From positions 1 to 64,000 of the forward strand of contig NZ_SIJK02000015.1 of the NCBI RefSeq assembly GCF_004762035.2: a DNA stretch of 64,000 nucleotides, given 5' to 3'. A model generated the notes under the pieces. It was not told the origin of the DNA and searched no databases. It worked only from the letters and a program-made list of their open reading frames with translations. Source of the DNA: Candidatus Chloroploca mongolica (GTDB lineage Bacteria > Chloroflexota > Chloroflexia > Chloroflexales > Chloroflexaceae). The translations under genes and the position numbers were made by a program. Of this stretch, positions 33,165-42,403 are shown piece after piece; within the stretch, counting starts at the first letter, position 1; the number at the start of each line of letters is the position of its first letter.

Positions 33165-33482
33165 TTAAGTAGAATACTCAACAAATAAGGCGTCGCCTTC
33201 GGCATAGACACGGTAGGTCTTGACCGGCTTGTAGGCCGGCAGGGTACGCGCCTCGCCGGTACGGAGGCTAAAGAGCGCCCCGTGATGAGGGCACTCGACA
33301 CAGAGCATGTCGGGATCAAGCTCGCCCGCGCTCAACGAGGCATCATCGTGGGTACAGGTATCATCAATCGCAAAGAGTTCGCCCTCAACGCGAAAGACCG
33401 CAATCGCATGGCCCTGAACCATAAAGGCCTTGCCGCCCTCTTCGGGCACCTCCGCCAGCGTTCCAATCTGAATTGCGCTCAT
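33165..33482 (-). CDS. Rieske-type [2Fe-2S] ferredoxin
   Basis: 105 residues. Both Rieske boxes are present: 'CTHDDASL' and 'CPHHGALF', giving C-x-H ... C-x-x-H ligands. It is the small BphF/NirD-like ferredoxin group commonly found inside suf operons. The ATG at 33482 was chosen over a TTG one codon upstream. It lies 116 bp after sufB on the same strand and may act as an electron donor or as a client of the Suf machinery. Confidence 0.87.
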   Translation of the reverse strand: MSAIQIGTLAEVPEEGGKAFMVQGHAIAVFRVEGELFAIDDTCTHDDASLSAGELDPDMLCVECPHHGALFSLRTGEARTLPAYKPVKTYRVYAEGDALFVEYST

Positions 33483-33518
33483 CAACTCTCTTCTTCTTCA
33501 ACAAGGACGTCATTTCCC

Positions 33519-33600
33519 CAGCCAGAGGCGAACGCTGCGGACGTGAGCCCGCTAGCCTTCACCAGCAGGCTACGGCTGCGGGCGTCAGCCCGCTATCCTT
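33519..33600. repeat. short direct repeat between the Rieske and sufB genes
   Basis: Two imperfect copies of a ~24-bp GCTGCGG-C-GTCAGCCCGCTA unit, separated by about 15 bp. Copies of this kind of GC-rich unit are probably dispersed; no gene function is implied. Confidence 0.45.
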
Positions 33601-35014
33601 AGCCTACCGACCCCTCCATCTCCATCTGGATCAGGCGGTTCAACTCGACCGCGTATTCCATCGGCAACTCGCGGGTGAACGGCTCCATAAAACCAAGCAC
33701 AATCATCGAGAGCGCATCGGCCTCGGGCAAACCGCGGCTCATCAGGTAGAAGAGTTGCTCGGCACCGATGCGTCCGACGGTCGCTTCGTGGGCGAGGGTG
33801 CAGCGATCCTCTTCGATCTCGATAAAGGGGATCGTATCGGAGGCTGACCGCTCATCGAGGATCAGTGCGTCACAGTTGACGTTGATCTTGGCCCCGTAGG
33901 CCCCACGCGCAACCTTGGCGAGACCACGATAGGTCGTTTTGCCGCCATCCTTGCTGACCGACTTGTTGGTAATGCGGCTCGTCGTCTCGGGAGCCAGGTG
34001 AACCATCTTGGCACCGGCATCCTGATGCTGGCCCTTGCCGGCGTAGGCGACGCTCAACACTTCGCCCCGTGCCTTGCGGCCCATCAGGTAGACCGACGGA
34101 TACTTCATCGTCAGCTTACTGCCGATATTGCCGTCCACCCACTCCATGCTCGCCTCTTCGTGGGCGACGGCGCGCTTGGTCACCAGGTTGAAGATGTTGT
34201 TCGCCCAGTTCTGGATTGTGGTGTAGCGGAATTTGCCACCCTTTTTGACGACGATTTCGACGACAGCCGAATGGAGCGAGTTCGTCGAATAGATTGGCGC
34301 GGTACAACCCTCGATATAGTGCGCCTCGGCTCCTTCATCCACAATGATCAGCGTACGCTCGAACTGGCCCATATTCTCAGCATTGATGCGGAAATAGGCC
34401 TGCAGCGGAATGTCAACCTTGACGCCCTTGGGCACATAGACAAACGAGCCACCCGACCAGACGGCAGTGTTGAGCGCGGCATACTTGTTGTCAGCCGAAG
34501 GAATGATCGTGCCGAAATACTCCTTGAAGAATTCCGGATGCTCCTTCAACGCCGTATCGGTATCAAGAAAGATCACACCGAGTTTCGACCACTCTTCGCG
34601 CAGCGAGTGGTAGACCACTTCAGACTCGTACTGCGCACCAACACCCGCGAGGAACTTGCGCTCGGCCTCGGGAATGCCCAGTTTCTCGAAGGTGTCCTTG
34701 ATCTCCTGCGGCACCGCGTCCCAATCAGTCTGCGGGCGCTCACCGGCGCGCACAAAATAGTGAATCTCGTCGTGGTTGAGGTCGGCAAGCTCGTGGTTCG
34801 CCCACATGCCTGCGAGGGGCACGGGCTTCTTATTGAAAATATCGAGCGCACGCAGGCGTCGCTTCAGCATCCACTCGGGTTCATCCTTCATCCCCGAAAG
34901 TTCGCGGACGACCCGCTCGTTCAGCCCCTTGGGAGCCTTGAACAGGTAGTTCTCTTCGTTCCGAAACCCGTACTTGGTGTAATCAAACTGGAGATTGGTT
35001 GCTTCTGCGACCAT
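33599..35014 (-). CDS. sufB: Fe-S cluster assembly protein SufB
   Basis: 471 residues, the standard length. Diagnostic stretches are '[20 protein letters not shown]' at the start, '[20 protein letters not shown]' in the middle and '[20 protein letters not shown]' near the C-terminus. SufB is the scaffold subunit of the SufBC2D complex, on which the cluster is built in the cytosol. The order here is unusual: sufB is last, separated from sufC and sufD by sufS and sufU. It starts 26 bp after the sufU stop. Confidence 0.96.
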   Translation of the reverse strand: MVAEATNLQFDYTKYGFRNEENYLFKAPKGLNERVVRELSGMKDEPEWMLKRRLRALDIFNKKPVPLAGMWANHELADLNHDEIHYFVRAGERPQTDWDAVPQEIKDTFEKLGIPEAERKFLAGVGAQYESEVVYHSLREEWSKLGVIFLDTDTALKEHPEFFKEYFGTIIPSADNKYAALNTAVWSGGSFVYVPKGVKVDIPLQAYFRINAENMGQFERTLIIVDEGAEAHYIEGCTAPIYSTNSLHSAVVEIVVKKGGKFRYTTIQNWANNIFNLVTKRAVAHEEASMEWVDGNIGSKLTMKYPSVYLMGRKARGEVLSVAYAGKGQHQDAGAKMVHLAPETTSRITNKSVSKDGGKTTYRGLAKVARGAYGAKINVNCDALILDERSASDTIPFIEIEEDRCTLAHEATVGRIGAEQLFYLMSRGLPEADALSMIVLGFMEPFTRELPMEYAVELNRLIQMEMEGSVG

Positions 35015-35040
35015 TTTCTATCCTCCTGAAATATATCTTG

Positions 35041-35442
35041 TTACAGATCGTCGTCGTCCTCATTGAGATGATCGATGCCATAGAGCCCGGCTTTCAGTGC
35101 TTTGAGTGAGAGCAGCGCACACTTGAGCCGCGTCGGATTGCGGGTGAGCGGAATGCCGATCAGATCGAGCAGTTCCTCTTTGCGAAAGACCTTGGCGGCC
35201 TCAACCGGCATCCCTTTGAGCTCATCGGTCAAAAGCGAGGCCGAAGCCTGGCTGATCGCACATCCGCGCCCTTCAAAACGTACATTAGTAATGATGTCAT
35301 TCTCGATCAATAATTCAATCCGTACCCGATCACCACAGAGTGGATTATGTTCTTCATGCGAAATGTCCGGCTCTTCGAGTCGTCCAAAATTATGCGGATA
35401 TTTCGCATGTTCAAGGATCTGTTGTTGATAGAGATCGTCCAT
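35041..35442 (-). CDS. sufU: SufU / IscU-like sulfur acceptor
   Basis: 133 residues. The cysteine ligands are in 'HNPLCGDRVRIELL', 'GRGCAISQASASLL' and 'TRLKCALLSLK'. SufU receives persulfide sulfur from SufS and passes it to SufBCD. The spacing between the second and third cysteines is 46 residues, nearer to what I remember for IscU than for Bacillus SufU. It begins 14 bp after the sufS stop. Confidence 0.9.
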   Translation of the reverse strand: MDDLYQQQILEHAKYPHNFGRLEEPDISHEEHNPLCGDRVRIELLIENDIITNVRFEGRGCAISQASASLLTDELKGMPVEAAKVFRKEELLDLIGIPLTRNPTRLKCALLSLKALKAGLYGIDHLNEDDDDL

Positions 35443-35456
35443 ATTCTGGCCTATTC

Positions 35457-36695
35457 TTATTGAAAGAGCTTGCTCGCTTTTTCGAGGCCGACCGCCAGCC
35501 GATCCACTTCTTCGGGCAGATTATAAATATAGAAGCTCGCGCGAGTGGTTGCTGGCACATCAAAGTGGCGATGCAGTGGCTGCGTGCAATGGTGGCCTGC
35601 CCGCACGGCAATGCCTTGTCCGTCGAGAATAGCGGCGACATCGTGGGGATGCACGCCCTCGAGAGTAAAGCTAAAGGCACCTCCACGCTGTTCAGTCGTC
35701 AACGGGCCATAGAGGGTCAACCCTGGCACATTGCCCAGCCGCTCGAGCGCGTAGGCCATCAATTCGACCTCGTGCTGATAGATCGCCTCCATCCCAATGG
35801 CGCTGAGGTAATCAATCGCTTCGCCCAGCGCGATCGCTTCGCCAATTGCGGGCGTTCCGGCTTCAAAACGTGCCGGCACATCAGCATACGTACTCTGGTT
35901 AAGCTCTACCACCTTGATCATCGAGCCGCCCCCGAGGAATGGTGGCATGGCCTCAAGCAACTTGCGGCGCCCCCAGAGCACCCCGATGCCGGTTGGGGCA
36001 CACATTTTATGCCCGCTGAAGGCAAGAAAATCGCAACCGAGTTCAGCAACATTGACGGGCATATGCGGCACACTTTGGGCACCGTCGACTAGCATCACTG
36101 CCCCAACCGCGTGCGCACGTTCGGCGATCATCCGCACCGGGTTGATCGTTCCAAGCATGTTGGACTGGTGCGTCAGCGCAACTAATTTGGTCTGCTCAGT
36201 CAATTTCTGGTCAAGCTCTTCGAGCACGAGTCGCCCTTCGCCATCAATGCTGAGGTAATCGAGGATGGCTCCGGTACGCTGCGCGATCATCTGCCAGGGC
36301 ACGATATTCGAGTGATGTTCCATCAGCGAGAGCAAGATTCGATCGCCGGGACGCAGATTGGTTGCGCCCCAGGTTTGGGCCACCAGATTGATCGCTTCGG
36401 TCGTATTGCGGGTAAAGATAATCTCGCGCTGACTGGCGGCCCCGATGAAGCGTGCCACCTTGCCCCGTGCGCGCTCGTAGGCAAAGGTGGCCTCTTCGCT
36501 GAATTTGTAAACCCCCCGATGCACATTGGCGTTGTAGCGGCGATAGTAATCTTCCAGGCAATCAATCACCTGCCGCGGTTTCTGCGACGAGGCCGCACTG
36601 TCGAGAAAGGCCAGCCGATGACCATGCACCTCTTGCTGGAGGATCGGAAACTCACGCCGAATTGCCAGCACATCGAATTGGGTTAGAGTTGACAT
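35457..36695 (-). CDS. sufS: cysteine desulfurase SufS
   Basis: 412 residues. The PLP lysine is in 'FLAFSGHKMCAPTGIGVLWG', and the catalytic cysteine loop is 'VRAGHHCTQPLHRHF'. The first residues 'LAIRREFPILQQEVHGHRLA' and 'YLDSAASSQKP'-like block match SufS (group II). The ATG at 36695 (MSTLTQFD) is preferred; the frame reaches 36752. The enzyme takes sulfur from cysteine as persulfide for SufU. It follows sufD by 40 bp in the operon. Confidence 0.95.
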   Translation of the reverse strand: MSTLTQFDVLAIRREFPILQQEVHGHRLAFLDSAASSQKPRQVIDCLEDYYRRYNANVHRGVYKFSEEATFAYERARGKVARFIGAASQREIIFTRNTTEAINLVAQTWGATNLRPGDRILLSLMEHHSNIVPWQMIAQRTGAILDYLSIDGEGRLVLEELDQKLTEQTKLVALTHQSNMLGTINPVRMIAERAHAVGAVMLVDGAQSVPHMPVNVAELGCDFLAFSGHKMCAPTGIGVLWGRRKLLEAMPPFLGGGSMIKVVELNQSTYADVPARFEAGTPAIGEAIALGEAIDYLSAIGMEAIYQHEVELMAYALERLGNVPGLTLYGPLTTEQRGGAFSFTLEGVHPHDVAAILDGQGIAVRAGHHCTQPLHRHFDVPATTRASFYIYNLPEEVDRLAVGLEKASKLFQ

Positions 36696-36735
36696 AACCA
36701 CTCGCTTCGCAACTGGTGGGCCGTGGCCCCAGTGC

Positions 36736-37944
36736 CTAGATCTTCGCTTCAATCACCGCTTCGAGCTGGTGTCGCAGCGCTTCAACCGGGATCGTATCAA
36801 GGGCCGGGCTAAAGAAGCCCATCACGATCATACGGCGTGCTTCATTTTTGCTGAGCCCGCGGGTCTGCATATAAAAGAGTTGCTCGTCGTCCACATCGCC
36901 ACTGGTCGAGGCATGACCGCCCTTGAGCACACTATTGGTGTCAATCTTCAGCCCCGGGATCGAGTCGTTGCGTGCCCCCGGTTTGAGGTGCAGCGCATGC
37001 TCTTCGAGCCGTGTGCTGGTTGCGGTGGACTCGTGCTCGATCTTGATCATCCCATCAAAGACACTGTAGGCAGTATCGTTGACCACCGTCTTGAACTGCA
37101 TAAAGCTCTCGGCGTTGTGGCCGATGTGGCGCAGCCAGGGTGCGGTGACCAGCACCTGTGAGCCATTGGCAAACGTGGCTCCAAGCCAGTTGACGCGTGA
37201 GCCATTGCCCTTGAGCGTCGTCTCGGCTTCGATATGCTGCACTTTCGCCCCGAGCGCCAGCGAGGTCCACTCGAGCGATGCGTTATTGCCAAGCACAGCC
37301 TTTTGTCCACCGATATGATAGACACCATCGCCCCATTGTTGCACACTGATAAAGCGCAGGGTGCTATTGGGGCCAGTGATCAGCTCAGTAACCGGCGCGG
37401 CCAGCGCCTGTTCGCTGCGATCAGCCGAGACAAACTCTTCGATCACCGTCGCACTGGCGTTGGCTTCCAGGATCACCAGGGTGCGCGGCATGATCATGTG
37501 GTGGTCGGCAGGCAGTGTGTAGCGCACATGAATCGGCGTATCGACAGCGACATTTTTTGGCACATAGAGCAAGACGCCATCGGTCCAGAGGGCGGCACGC
37601 AACGCGCTGAATTTGTGGTCAAGCGGCGCAACGGCGGTATCCATATGCGCCTTGATCAGTTCTTCGTGGCTGTTGAGTGCCTGGCGCAGTGGTTTGAAGA
37701 CGATCCCCTGATCGGCCAGCGATGCATCCCAGATCAACTCGGTACCTACTGATCCGCTGAGGGTCAGGGCATCGGGTGCCAACCCGCTCAGGTCAGTTCG
37801 GCGCCACTCGGGTGGCCCTGACTGGGCAAAAAACGTCCATGCCTCGTGGCGACGCTCGGCAAGCCAACCCGGCTCCTGCTCGGCGTGAGCCTGCTCGACA
37901 ATCAGGTCGGCGGTCAGGTCTTTGAGAGTAATGCTTTGCTTCAT
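36736..37944 (-). CDS. sufD: Fe-S cluster assembly protein SufD
   Basis: 402 residues from the ATG at 37944 (MKQSITLKDL); upstream in-frame codons overlap sufC and lack similarity. 'ILEANASATVIEEFVS' and the C-terminal 'LKGGHASTSGDVDDEQLFYM' followed by 'TRGLSKNEARRMIVMGFF' are typical of SufD. It is a SufB paralogue in the SufBC2D scaffold. The start is 1 bp after the sufC stop, so the two are translationally coupled. Confidence 0.94.
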   Translation of the reverse strand: MKQSITLKDLTADLIVEQAHAEQEPGWLAERRHEAWTFFAQSGPPEWRRTDLSGLAPDALTLSGSVGTELIWDASLADQGIVFKPLRQALNSHEELIKAHMDTAVAPLDHKFSALRAALWTDGVLLYVPKNVAVDTPIHVRYTLPADHHMIMPRTLVILEANASATVIEEFVSADRSEQALAAPVTELITGPNSTLRFISVQQWGDGVYHIGGQKAVLGNNASLEWTSLALGAKVQHIEAETTLKGNGSRVNWLGATFANGSQVLVTAPWLRHIGHNAESFMQFKTVVNDTAYSVFDGMIKIEHESTATSTRLEEHALHLKPGARNDSIPGLKIDTNSVLKGGHASTSGDVDDEQLFYMQTRGLSKNEARRMIVMGFFSPALDTIPVEALRHQLEAVIEAKI

Positions 37945-37945
37945 C

Positions 37946-38725
37946 TTACGCTGCTCCAGCCAGTTCCTCGCGGAGCCAGTCGTAGCCCTTTTCTTCCAGC
38001 TCCAGGGCCAGTTCGGGGCCACCATCGCGCACGATGCGTCCGTCCATCATCACCGAAACAAAGTTGGGTTTGATATAGTTGAGCAAGCGCTGATAGTGCG
38101 TAATCACGAGGGCACCTAGCTCTGGCCCGGCGAGGCGATTGACGCCCTCAGCGACGATGCGCAGCGCATCAATATCGAGCCCCGAGTCGGTCTCGTCCAT
38201 CACCACCATCCCTGGCTTGAGCATGGTCATCTGCAGGATTTCGAGGCGCTTTTTCTCACCACCGCTGAATCCTTCGTTGAGGTAGCGGCGGGCAAAGCCT
38301 TCGTCCATCTCGAGGGTCTTCATCCCTTCGCGCAGCATCTTGCGGAATTCCGCCATCGGAATAGCGGTCGCTTTGGGATCTTTACCCTCCTCGGCCCGAT
38401 GCGCATTGATCGCGGCGCGCAGGAAGTTCGCGACGGTTACCCCAGGAACGGCCACTGGGTACTGGAAGGCCAGGAAGAGACCTAGCTTGCTTCGCTCATC
38501 CGCTTCCAGTTCAAGAATATTCTGCCCACCATACCAGATCTCACCAGCGGTTACTTCGTAGTCGGGATGCCCGGCAATAACATGCGCGAGCGTGCTTTTG
38601 CCACTGCCATTCGGACCCATAATGGCGTGAATGGTGCCGCCGCGTATGGTCAGATTGACGCCTTTGAGAATCTCGTTGTCGCCAATGTTTGCGCAGAGAT
38701 CCTTGATGACCAGATCGTTGCTCAT
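37946..38725 (-). CDS. sufC: Fe-S assembly ATPase SufC
   Basis: 259 residues. Walker A '[20 protein letters not shown]', ABC signature '[14 protein letters not shown]' and Walker B '[20 protein letters not shown]' are all present; the ETDSGLD Walker B is specific to SufC. ATP binding by SufC drives rearrangement of SufBD. The ATG at 38725 ([10 protein letters not shown]) with GAGGAG upstream is preferred. It is the first structural gene after sufR (29-bp gap). Confidence 0.96.
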   Translation of the reverse strand: MSNDLVIKDLCANIGDNEILKGVNLTIRGGTIHAIMGPNGSGKSTLAHVIAGHPDYEVTAGEIWYGGQNILELEADERSKLGLFLAFQYPVAVPGVTVANFLRAAINAHRAEEGKDPKATAIPMAEFRKMLREGMKTLEMDEGFARRYLNEGFSGGEKKRLEILQMTMLKPGMVVMDETDSGLDIDALRIVAEGVNRLAGPELGALVITHYQRLLNYIKPNFVSVMMDGRIVRDGGPELALELEEKGYDWLREELAGAA

Positions 38726-38754
38726 GTGCTCCTCATTACAAAAAATCAAAACCC

Positions 38755-39411
38755 TTACTCAGACTGAACTGGCACAAGCGGAATCACTCCGCTTCGTACC
38801 ACAAAACGACAGGTGTGCGACCCTTCCCGGATGGTGCTCTCGAGCTGTAATTTCTCGCCAAGGACAAACTCGATCATCTGCCGCTCCATCGAGCAGACTT
38901 CAGGATGATCCTGAGCAATATCATAAAACGGACACGCAAAGAGGCGAATGCTGTCACCACTCTCGGCTACTTCAGCCGGTACACCGCGCTGTTCAAGCAG
39001 GCGGCGCAACTCACCAAGACGTTCAGGCACATCGCTGCCTGCCATGCGGTCGGCATACTCGTTGGCCAGGCGTCGGCTTACCCGTTCAAGCAGTTCACCG
39101 ACTTTATCAGGACCTTCGAGCGCGATCAATTCTCGTAACAGGCCATTGATCAGGCGATCGTACTGCTTGGGAGAGCGGCTATGGGCTTCGTCGCTGAGCA
39201 TGTAGATCAGACGTGGTCGCCCTGGTCCGTACCGCTCGGCTCGTACTGCCACGAGCCCTTCGGCCTGCAGATGAACGAGATGTTCACGCGCGGCCGTGGT
39301 GCTGACCCCAAGCACCGTCGCCAGTTCTTTCACGGTTGCCTCGCCCTGACGCTGCAAGTGTTGCAGGATCTGGCCCGAGGCGCTGGTTGTGGCATAACCG
39401 ATGACGGGCAT
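38755..39411 (-). CDS. sufR: SufR-type Fe-S repressor
   Basis: 218 residues from the ATG at 39411 ([10 protein letters not shown]). An N-terminal winged helix ('[23 protein letters not shown]' region) is followed by a C-terminal Fe-S domain with '[18 protein letters not shown]' and 'SHTC' (C-x12-C-x27-C). Cyanobacterial SufR has an additional cysteine between these, not seen here. By homology it senses Fe-S status and represses the suf operon it heads. The frame continues to 39540, but the promoter at 39512-39540 excludes a start there; ATG 39489 is an alternative. Confidence 0.86.
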   Translation of the reverse strand: MPVIGYATTSASGQILQHLQRQGEATVKELATVLGVSTTAAREHLVHLQAEGLVAVRAERYGPGRPRLIYMLSDEAHSRSPKQYDRLINGLLRELIALEGPDKVGELLERVSRRLANEYADRMAGSDVPERLGELRRLLEQRGVPAEVAESGDSIRLFACPFYDIAQDHPEVCSMERQMIEFVLGEKLQLESTIREGSHTCRFVVRSGVIPLVPVQSE

Positions 39412-39511
39412 AGCTGTTGTTCGCCTCTTGCGAAGGCCATGGCCTTCGGTATGGCCCCGCCTGGGGCGCATCATCAACTTGATGAGCATGTTGTGCTGCA
39501 CGTATAGAAGT

Positions 39512-39540
39512 ATTGTACCGACCTCGCTTCTTTTTGTCAA
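39512..39540 (-). promoter_or_regulatory. promoter of the sufR-sufC operon
   Basis: On the minus strand TTGACA (complement at 39535-39540), a 17-base spacer and TACAAT (complement at 39512-39517): nearly consensus. Transcription would begin near 39505, ahead of the sufR start codons. Confidence 0.75.
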
Positions 39541-39566
39541 TAAAAACGGAAAATACCGTTTTTATT
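39539..39566. promoter_or_regulatory. 11-bp inverted repeat touching the sufR -35 element
   Basis: AATAAAAACGG - 6 bases - CCGTTTTTATT is perfectly symmetrical and overlaps the first two bases of the minus-strand -35. It also overlaps the stop codon of the upstream CNNM gene. It may be a SufR operator, a terminator of the CNNM gene (T-rich arm), or both. Confidence 0.5.
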
Positions 39567-40584
39567 CAAACCGGCGGCGATTTTTGAGGCGTGCTTCGGC
39601 CTGTAGGTCGGCGACGCGATCGGTTTCATCCACAATTTCGCCGGTGATCACTTCGAGCACATCTTCAAGCGTGATCACTCCGGCCACCCCGCCATATTCG
39701 TCAATGACCACCGCGAGGTGTTGGCGGGTCTGGCGAAAGACTTCAAGTAGACGGTCGGCCCGTACGCTCGCCGGAATCAGATTGGCTGGCCGCATAACCG
39801 TCGTAACGAATTCGTCGCCGCGCCCCTGCAACAGGGCCGCCAGGATCTCTTGACGCAAGGCAATGCCCCGTACTTCGTCAATCGAGTCGCCAATGACCAG
39901 CATACGCGTGTGTTCTGAGGCGAGCACGCGCTCACGCGCTTCGGCAAGACTCTCGTCGGCATACAGGTACGAAAGGCTGACCCGCGGGGTCATAATATCT
40001 TCGGCAATGGTATCGTTGAGCCGGAAGACGCGCTCGATCATCTCAGACTCATCGCGCTCAATGATGCCCTCCTGTTGCCCGATCCGCGCCAGGAGCCGGA
40101 TCTCGGCTTCGGTGGTGGTCGGCGCTTTCCAGCTTCCCACAATCGGCGCAACAAGGCGCTCGATCATCCAGACAAGTGGCGTGAGCAGCATGGTCAGCGT
40201 TGCCACCGGGCGGGCCGCCACTAGTGCAATTGGCTCAGAATACCGTTCACCAACATTCTTGGGGATAATCTCGGCAAAAATAATGACCGCCAGGGTCAAC
40301 CCGGCGGAAAAGGCTCCGATCCATTGGCTGCCAAACACCGTTGTGGCCAGATCACCAACGATAATGCTGCCACCAATATTGGCAATGTTATTCAAGACCA
40401 CAATGGTGCTGATGGGCCGCCCCATGTTTTCACGGATTTTGAGCAGGGTCTTTGCCGAAGCACTCCCACCTTCGGCGAGTTGGCGTACCCGCACAAGGTT
40501 GGTCGAAAAGAAGGCCGCCTCGACCCCCGAACAGAGGGCCGAGATGATGAGAACCAGGGCAATGAAGAGAAAGAGTTGCTCCAT
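39562..40584 (-). CDS. CNNM/CBS-domain transporter (HlyC/CorC family)
   Basis: 340 residues. The N-terminal CNNM (DUF21) domain has about four hydrophobic segments with 'CSGVEAAFFSTNLVRVRQLA' and 'AEIIPKNVGERYSEPIAL', followed by a CBS pair from 'DIMTPRVSLSYLYADESL' to 'AVVIDEYGGVAGVITLEDVL'. These proteins are implicated in Mg2+/Co2+ transport or resistance. The CorC_HlyC C-terminal domain of longer members is absent. It is upstream of sufR on the same strand, ending at the sufR promoter palindrome. Confidence 0.88.
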   Translation of the reverse strand: MEQLFLFIALVLIISALCSGVEAAFFSTNLVRVRQLAEGGSASAKTLLKIRENMGRPISTIVVLNNIANIGGSIIVGDLATTVFGSQWIGAFSAGLTLAVIIFAEIIPKNVGERYSEPIALVAARPVATLTMLLTPLVWMIERLVAPIVGSWKAPTTTEAEIRLLARIGQQEGIIERDESEMIERVFRLNDTIAEDIMTPRVSLSYLYADESLAEARERVLASEHTRMLVIGDSIDEVRGIALRQEILAALLQGRGDEFVTTVMRPANLIPASVRADRLLEVFRQTRQHLAVVIDEYGGVAGVITLEDVLEVITGEIVDETDRVADLQAEARLKNRRRFE

Positions 40585-40608
40585 ACGGCGGTGCTCCGAA
40601 TGCTTTGT

Positions 40609-41565
40609 TTAGGTACGCCCGACGCCAAGCAGGTAGGTGTAGAGCGCGATGCCCGAGCCGATTGCGACGGCATATTTGATCGCTAGCGGCAGAGCCGAGG
40701 GTGAGATAAAGGCCTCGATCAGGCCGGCAATGATCAAGAGGGGGATACAGCCGAGGATCAAGATCAGGGCGCGGCGTGCGGCAACCACCAGAGCCCCCCG
40801 GCGGGTCAACAGGCCAGGGCGCAGGATCGCCCAGCCCAGTTGCAATCCGGCCCCCCCCGCGATAAAGATGACACTCAGTTCAACCACCCCATGCGCGGCA
40901 ATGAACCCCCAGAGGTTGCCGGCAAAGGCAAAACGTTGCGCGGCACCGGCGATAATGCCGAGAAAGAGCCCATTCATCATCAGAATGTAGCCCGTATAGA
41001 TGCCAAGCGTTACGCCTCCCGCAAAGGCGCGAAAGGCGACGCCGATGTTATTGGTCATAATTTCTGCCGAGGCGAGCGAGCGTCCTTCTTCGTTGATGCG
41101 TAGCCACCATTCGTTGCCCGCCTGGACTTCACCCACGACAAGGTCGGCCCCAGGCATCAGTACCCCCGCCAGGGCCGGATCATTCATGGTCAGGCCAAAG
41201 CCGATGAGCGCTGGTACCAGGAACATCAGACAGGCGATCAGCGTTGCTCTCCATGTGGCGCGAAAGGTCTGGGGGAGATCGGTGCGGAAAAAGGTGCGGA
41301 TCCGCGTTGTGCCACCAGCCCCACTCTCGCGATAGACGGCGCTATGCCCGCGGGCAACCAGGCCATTGAGAAAGCCGACAATCGTGTGCCCAGGCAGATC
41401 GCGTCGGGCCGTCGCCAGGTCGGCGGCAGCCTGCCGATAGAGCCGCCCGAGTTCGCGGAGTTCGCTCGCCGATAGCCCAGCCAGACCAGCCCCGGCCTGC
41501 TCAATCAGGCGCTCGAGCCGCTCCCAGTTGGCCCGACGCTGCGCAATAAACTCATCGTGGCGCAT
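40609..41565 (-). CDS. SpoIIM-family integral membrane protein
   Basis: 318 residues from the ATG at 41565 (MRHDEFIAQRR), with a coiled N-terminal ~100 residues and then six or so hydrophobic segments. 'NNIGVAFRAFAGGVTLGIYT' and 'AAHGVVELSVIFIAGGAGLQ' are the diagnostic blocks of the stage II sporulation protein M (DUF95) family, which is widespread in non-sporulating bacteria with unknown function. The start overlaps the upstream kinase gene by 14 bp and CNNM follows by 24 bp, so an operon is likely. Confidence 0.85.
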   Translation of the reverse strand: MRHDEFIAQRRANWERLERLIEQAGAGLAGLSASELRELGRLYRQAAADLATARRDLPGHTIVGFLNGLVARGHSAVYRESGAGGTTRIRTFFRTDLPQTFRATWRATLIACLMFLVPALIGFGLTMNDPALAGVLMPGADLVVGEVQAGNEWWLRINEEGRSLASAEIMTNNIGVAFRAFAGGVTLGIYTGYILMMNGLFLGIIAGAAQRFAFAGNLWGFIAAHGVVELSVIFIAGGAGLQLGWAILRPGLLTRRGALVVAARRALILILGCIPLLIIAGLIEAFISPSALPLAIKYAVAIGSGIALYTYLLGVGRT

Positions 41566-42370
41566 AGGCTCTGATGATTGTTCCGCTCTCCAGAGGGCTT
41601 CCACTCACCGCCGCTGCCAGATTGCCCGGGGTAGGGCCAATCAATTGGACTTCGAGCCCGGGGCAGGTTGTCACGAGCCGCCACATCAGTTCGAGCTTGC
41701 TCCGCATGCCGCCGGTCACATCGACCCCGTGTGACCCAGAGGCTCCGTGCAGCACCGTTGCGAGGTTGTCGGCACTGATCACTGGAATGCGGGTCGCTTC
41801 CGGATCACGGCGCGGGTCAGCTGTATAGACCGCATCTTCGCCTACGAGAATGATCCGGTTGGGGACGACATTGCTGCTCAGCGCCAGATGGGCCAGCAAC
41901 AACTCGGTCGAGATGATCGCCGTCCCCTGCTGATGATCAAAGGCGACATCACCGTGGATCACGGGCAGCAACCCCTCTTCCAGGGCGTGCTCGATATGGT
42001 CTGTCGCCCACGACGCAATCTGGCCGCCCTCGGCCCAGAGCGTGGCCGAGGGTTGGAACGCCATCGCGGGCAAACCCGCGTCGAGCAGGGCCTCAACCAC
42101 AATGCGATTGAGGCGCAGCGCGGCACCGGCGGTCATCGCCAGGCCAAATGGCTCAACCCCGGCAGCGCGACCGCGATGCACCCCGTAGCGGGTCGCCGCG
42201 ACATGCCCAAACGAGCCACTCCCATGCCCCAGAATCACCCGCACCTCGGGCCTGCGTTGGCGGGCCACCGCTAGTTCAGCCGCCAGTTGCCGGATCACCG
42301 GCAGATCGGCAGCCTCCTCGCCGCGCTTATCAGTAATGACGGAACCACCAAGTTTGATAAAGGTATACAC
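41552..42370 (-). CDS. isopentenyl phosphate kinase
   Basis: 272 residues of the amino-acid kinase fold. 'YTFIKLGGSVITDKRGEEAA' gives the ATP-binding lysine/GGS, and 'VILGHGSGSFGHVAATRYGV' includes the histidine that distinguishes isopentenyl phosphate kinase from other members. 'PVIHGDVAFD' and 'RIILVGEDAVYTADPR' complete the pattern. It phosphorylates isopentenyl phosphate to IPP in the alternative mevalonate pathway known from archaea and some Chloroflexota (Roseiflexus). No other mevalonate gene lies in the window. A UbiA-type prenyl-phosphate enzyme is the next gene upstream. Confidence 0.88.
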   Translation of the reverse strand: MYTFIKLGGSVITDKRGEEAADLPVIRQLAAELAVARQRRPEVRVILGHGSGSFGHVAATRYGVHRGRAAGVEPFGLAMTAGAALRLNRIVVEALLDAGLPAMAFQPSATLWAEGGQIASWATDHIEHALEEGLLPVIHGDVAFDHQQGTAIISTELLLAHLALSSNVVPNRIILVGEDAVYTADPRRDPEATRIPVISADNLATVLHGASGSHGVDVTGGMRSKLELMWRLVTTCPGLEVQLIGPTPGNLAAAVSGSPLESGTIIRAYAPR

Positions 42371-42403
42371 ACCGCACCTGATGGCTACACGGGCGCAAGC
42401 CCA

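Noticed and set aside
33998-35029. 343-codon + strand frame
   Set aside because: Antisense to sufB, which is full length and well conserved.
39489-39540. Longer N-terminus for SufR
   Set aside because: The upstream part contains the promoter elements, so it cannot all be translated. The added residues are Arg/Met-rich without family similarity.
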